Shown here: positions 61,549-64,000 of the stretch, piece by piece | How the letters are laid out: every line of letters starts with the position of its first letter | Numbering within the stretch: the first letter of the stretch is position 1 | Origin: Chloroflexota bacterium | GTDB lineage: Bacteria > Chloroflexota > Dehalococcoidia > Bin125 | NCBI GenBank assembly: GCA_028874365.1 | Contig: JAPPJZ010000033.1 | Span: 62,001-126,000, forward strand | DNA length: 64,000 nucleotides | Direction of reading: 5' to 3' | Program-made: the position numbers and the translations under genes | Notes under the pieces: model-generated | Told to the model about the DNA's origin: nothing | The model's database searches: none | The model's input: the letters and a program-made list of their open reading frames with translations, nothing else

Positions 61549-63342
61549 GTGCTCAAGACACATGGTTGCGGGACGCTACGAGCGTCGAATGCGGGCGAGT
61601 CGGTCACCCTGGCCGGCTGGGTCCACCGACGACGTGATCACGGTCAGCTCATCTTCATCGACTTGCGTGACCGCGACGGCATCGTCCAGGTCGTCGTGCG
61701 CCCGGATGACCATCCCGAGGCCTACGACTCGGCAAACGTCGTTCGCGGCGAGTACGTGCTGCGAGTCAGCGGCGAAGTCGTCGAGCGCTCGGACGCGACC
61801 CGCAACCCGAACATCGCCACCGGCGATATCGAAGTCGTCGCCAACTCGGTCGAGGTGCTGAACGCGGCCAAGACGCCGCCCTTCTCGGTCAGCGAAGACG
61901 ACGAGGTCAACGAACTGGTCCGCATGCAGTACCGCTACATCGACTTGCGCCGTCCCGCGATGATTGCCTCTCTGGAACTTCGACACCGGCTCAACCAGTT
62001 CATTCGTGACTTCATGACGGAACAAGGCTTTCTCGAGGTCGAGACGCCGATCCTGGTCGCCGCGACGCCCGAAGGCGCACGAGACTACGTGGTTCCCAGT
62101 CGTCTCACGCCTGGCGCGTTCTACGCCTTGCCCCAGGCGCCTCAGCAGTTCAAGCAGTTGTTGATGGTCGCCGGGGTCGAGCGGTACTTCCAGATCGCCC
62201 GCTGCTTCCGCGACGAAGACCTGCGCGCCGACCGTCAGCCGGAGTTCGTCCAGCTCGATCTCGAATGGTCATTCTGCGAGGAGGAGGACATCCTGGCATT
62301 GCTCGAGGAGCTCTTCGTCGGTGTCGCCGCGGCGCTGCGGCCCGATTTGGCGGTGCCGAGACCATTCCCGCGCCTCTCCTGGCACGAAGCGATGGAGCGC
62401 TACGGATCCGACAAGCCTGACCTGCGCTACGGGCTCGAACTGTCCGACTGTTCTGACATCGCCGCCACTTCCGGCTTCGGCGTGTTCTCGTCGACCGTGG
62501 CCGACGGAGGTCGTGTGCGTGGGATAGTTATGCCGGGCGGGGCATCGCTCTCACGCCGTGAGGTTGACGGGTTCACGAATCTCGCGAAGACGATGGGTGC
62601 GCCAGGACTGGTCTCGCTCCAGTTCAGCGCCGACCCTGCATCGGCGACCGAGGACGACGTTCGATCTCCTGTCCTGCGCCACATCGGCATCGATGACGCT
62701 CGCAAGATCGGCGAACGCTGCGGCGCATCGGCCGGCGACCTCGTGCTGCTCGCCGCCGGCGACTCGGGCATGGTCTCGACGGTGCTCGACGGCATTCGAC
62801 GCGAGCTGGCGCGGCGTCTCGACCTGGTCGACGATTCCATACTTCAATTCGGCTTCGTCACAGATTTTCCCCTCGTGGAATGGGATGCGAACGAGCAGCG
62901 CTGGGACGCACTGCATCACCCGTTCACCGCTCCGCAGTCGGAGGATGCCCACTTACTGGGCAGCGACCCGGCCAAGGTGCGCGCACGGGCCTACGACACG
63001 ATCTGCAACGGATTCGAACTCGGCTCCGGCTCGATACGAATCCACGAGCGCGAGCTACAGATGCGCGTATTCGAGTTGCTCGGCGTAGGGGCCGACGAGG
63101 CGCAACGGCGATTCGGTCACATGCTCAATGCGTTCGAGTACGGCGCGCCGCCTCACGGCGGCTTCGCCTTCGGCATCGACCGCGTGGCGATGTTGCTGGC
63201 CGGCACAGAGAACATCCGCGAGGTGATCGCGTTTCCCAAGACGATGTCGGCTTCCGATCCGATGACCGGCGCGCCGATGGAGATCGCAGACGAGCAACTG
63301 GAGGAGCTGCATCTGAAGATCGATGCGCCCGCCACGTCCTGA
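61549..63342 (+). CDS. aspS: Aspartyl-tRNA synthetase
   Basis: LKTHGCGTLRASNAGESVTLAGWVHRRRDHGQLIFIDLRDRDGIVQVV; RYIDLRRPAM; APQQFKQLLMVAGVERYFQIARCFRDEDLRADRQPEF; GFAFGIDRVAMLL; GGGAGG five nt before a GTG start. Confidence 0.96.
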   Translation: MLKTHGCGTLRASNAGESVTLAGWVHRRRDHGQLIFIDLRDRDGIVQVVVRPDDHPEAYDSANVVRGEYVLRVSGEVVERSDATRNPNIATGDIEVVANSVEVLNAAKTPPFSVSEDDEVNELVRMQYRYIDLRRPAMIASLELRHRLNQFIRDFMTEQGFLEVETPILVAATPEGARDYVVPSRLTPGAFYALPQAPQQFKQLLMVAGVERYFQIARCFRDEDLRADRQPEFVQLDLEWSFCEEEDILALLEELFVGVAAALRPDLAVPRPFPRLSWHEAMERYGSDKPDLRYGLELSDCSDIAATSGFGVFSSTVADGGRVRGIVMPGGASLSRREVDGFTNLAKTMGAPGLVSLQFSADPASATEDDVRSPVLRHIGIDDARKIGERCGASAGDLVLLAAGDSGMVSTVLDGIRRELARRLDLVDDSILQFGFVTDFPLVEWDANEQRWDALHHPFTAPQSEDAHLLGSDPAKVRARAYDTICNGFELGSGSIRIHERELQMRVFELLGVGADEAQRRFGHMLNAFEYGAPPHGGFAFGIDRVAMLLAGTENIREVIAFPKTMSASDPMTGAPMEIADEQLEELHLKIDAPATS

Positions 63343-63415
63343 GTTCGGTGATAATCTTCGATTGATATAGGACATAGCGGTGTCTGGGTGACATATCGAA
63401 GCGGAGGACTGGTAC

Positions 63416-64000
63416 GTGTCTGTGGTGCGACTCATACGTAGGGCGGAACGACTAGTCGGATCGGCGTACGACTCCTTGAACTGGAAGAAGCTACTGGCGG
63501 CATTCATCCTGAGCGTTGCAATCGGATTCGCTGCCTGTTCAGGCGACGACGGGACGCAACAGGACGAACAATCACAGCCCAGCGCTCGAGCCGATCGAGC
63601 CCAGACCGAAGAGCAGCAACAGCAAGCCGACCAGCCGCAGCAGCGTCGCGAACGCCAGGCCACGATCCAACAGCAGGAGCAGCAACAGCAGGTTGGGACC
63701 GATCAACAGCAGGACGCCCCGACGGTCGCGCCGCGAGAGCGTGGCGAGTTCCGCATCGCCCGCGGAGAGCCGATCAACCTCGACCCGGCGCAGATTACCG
63801 ACGTTACGTCCGCCGTGATTGCGGTTGAGGTCTTCGGCGGTTTGCTTGTGCTCGATCGAGACCTGAGAATCGCGCCCGATCTTGCCGAGTCTGTCCCCGG
63901 CCCGATGCAGAACGACGACGGCACCGTCACCTACCGCTTCACGATCCGCGACAACGCCACGTTCCACGACGGCAAACGGATCACGGCCGAGGACTTCAAG
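63416..64000 (+). CDS. ABC transporter substrate-binding lipoprotein, family 5-like (partial, runs off right edge)
   Basis: VSVVRLIRRAERLVGSAYDSLNWKKLLAAFILSVAIGFAACSGDDG (lipobox), Q-rich linker, then GEFRIARGEPINLDPAQITDVTSAVIAVEVFGGLLVLDRDLRIAPDLAESV...YRFTIRDNATFHDGKRITAEDF. Confidence 0.85.
   Translation, partial: MSVVRLIRRAERLVGSAYDSLNWKKLLAAFILSVAIGFAACSGDDGTQQDEQSQPSARADRAQTEEQQQQADQPQQRRERQATIQQQEQQQQVGTDQQQDAPTVAPRERGEFRIARGEPINLDPAQITDVTSAVIAVEVFGGLLVLDRDLRIAPDLAESVPGPMQNDDGTVTYRFTIRDNATFHDGKRITAEDFK

Overview
High-GC bacterial chromosomal window, densely coding. Gene content and order suggest Chloroflexota (SAR202/Dehalococcoidia-like); this is an inference only. No rRNA, CRISPR array, transposase or prophage was recognised. 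Contents in order: a DEAD-box helicase with an N-terminal zinc ribbon (runs off the left edge); tRNA-Arg(TCT) abutting the stop codon of a lytic-transglycosylase-like gene; a large aromatic amino acid block (tyrA-aroA-gmk-like-trpE-NUDIX-CMD-trpG-trpD-trpC-trpF-trpB-CPBP-CPBP-trpA-aroH-aroF) with a candidate promoter and leader peptide before trpE and a second candidate small ORF before aroH; a DivIVA-like protein, coaD, rsmD, a GH18-like membrane protein, an HtrA-like protease, greA, lysS, a CaiB-like CoA-transferase, priA, TSUP and AIM24-like genes. The accessory stretch (~30-45.4 kb) holds three tandem P450 paralogues, a P450-type ferredoxin, two large paralogous trypsin-like proteins that each pair an active with a degenerate protease domain (one frameshifted, plus a remnant of a third copy), an LLM oxidoreductase, an MBL hydrolase and two retropepsin-like genes. 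It ends with housekeeping genes (tyrS, ribF, scpA, leuS, purE, def, cca-like, yajC, secD, secF, selB, quinone oxidoreductase, hemW, aspS) and the start of an ABC substrate-binding lipoprotein. The least explained signals are (i) an intergenic repeat family with ~10-bp (helical) phasing at three loci, (ii) the active/dead protease pairs, and (iii) a duplicated hairpin that sequesters a Shine-Dalgarno. All calls come from reading the sequence and the ORF track; no database search was run.
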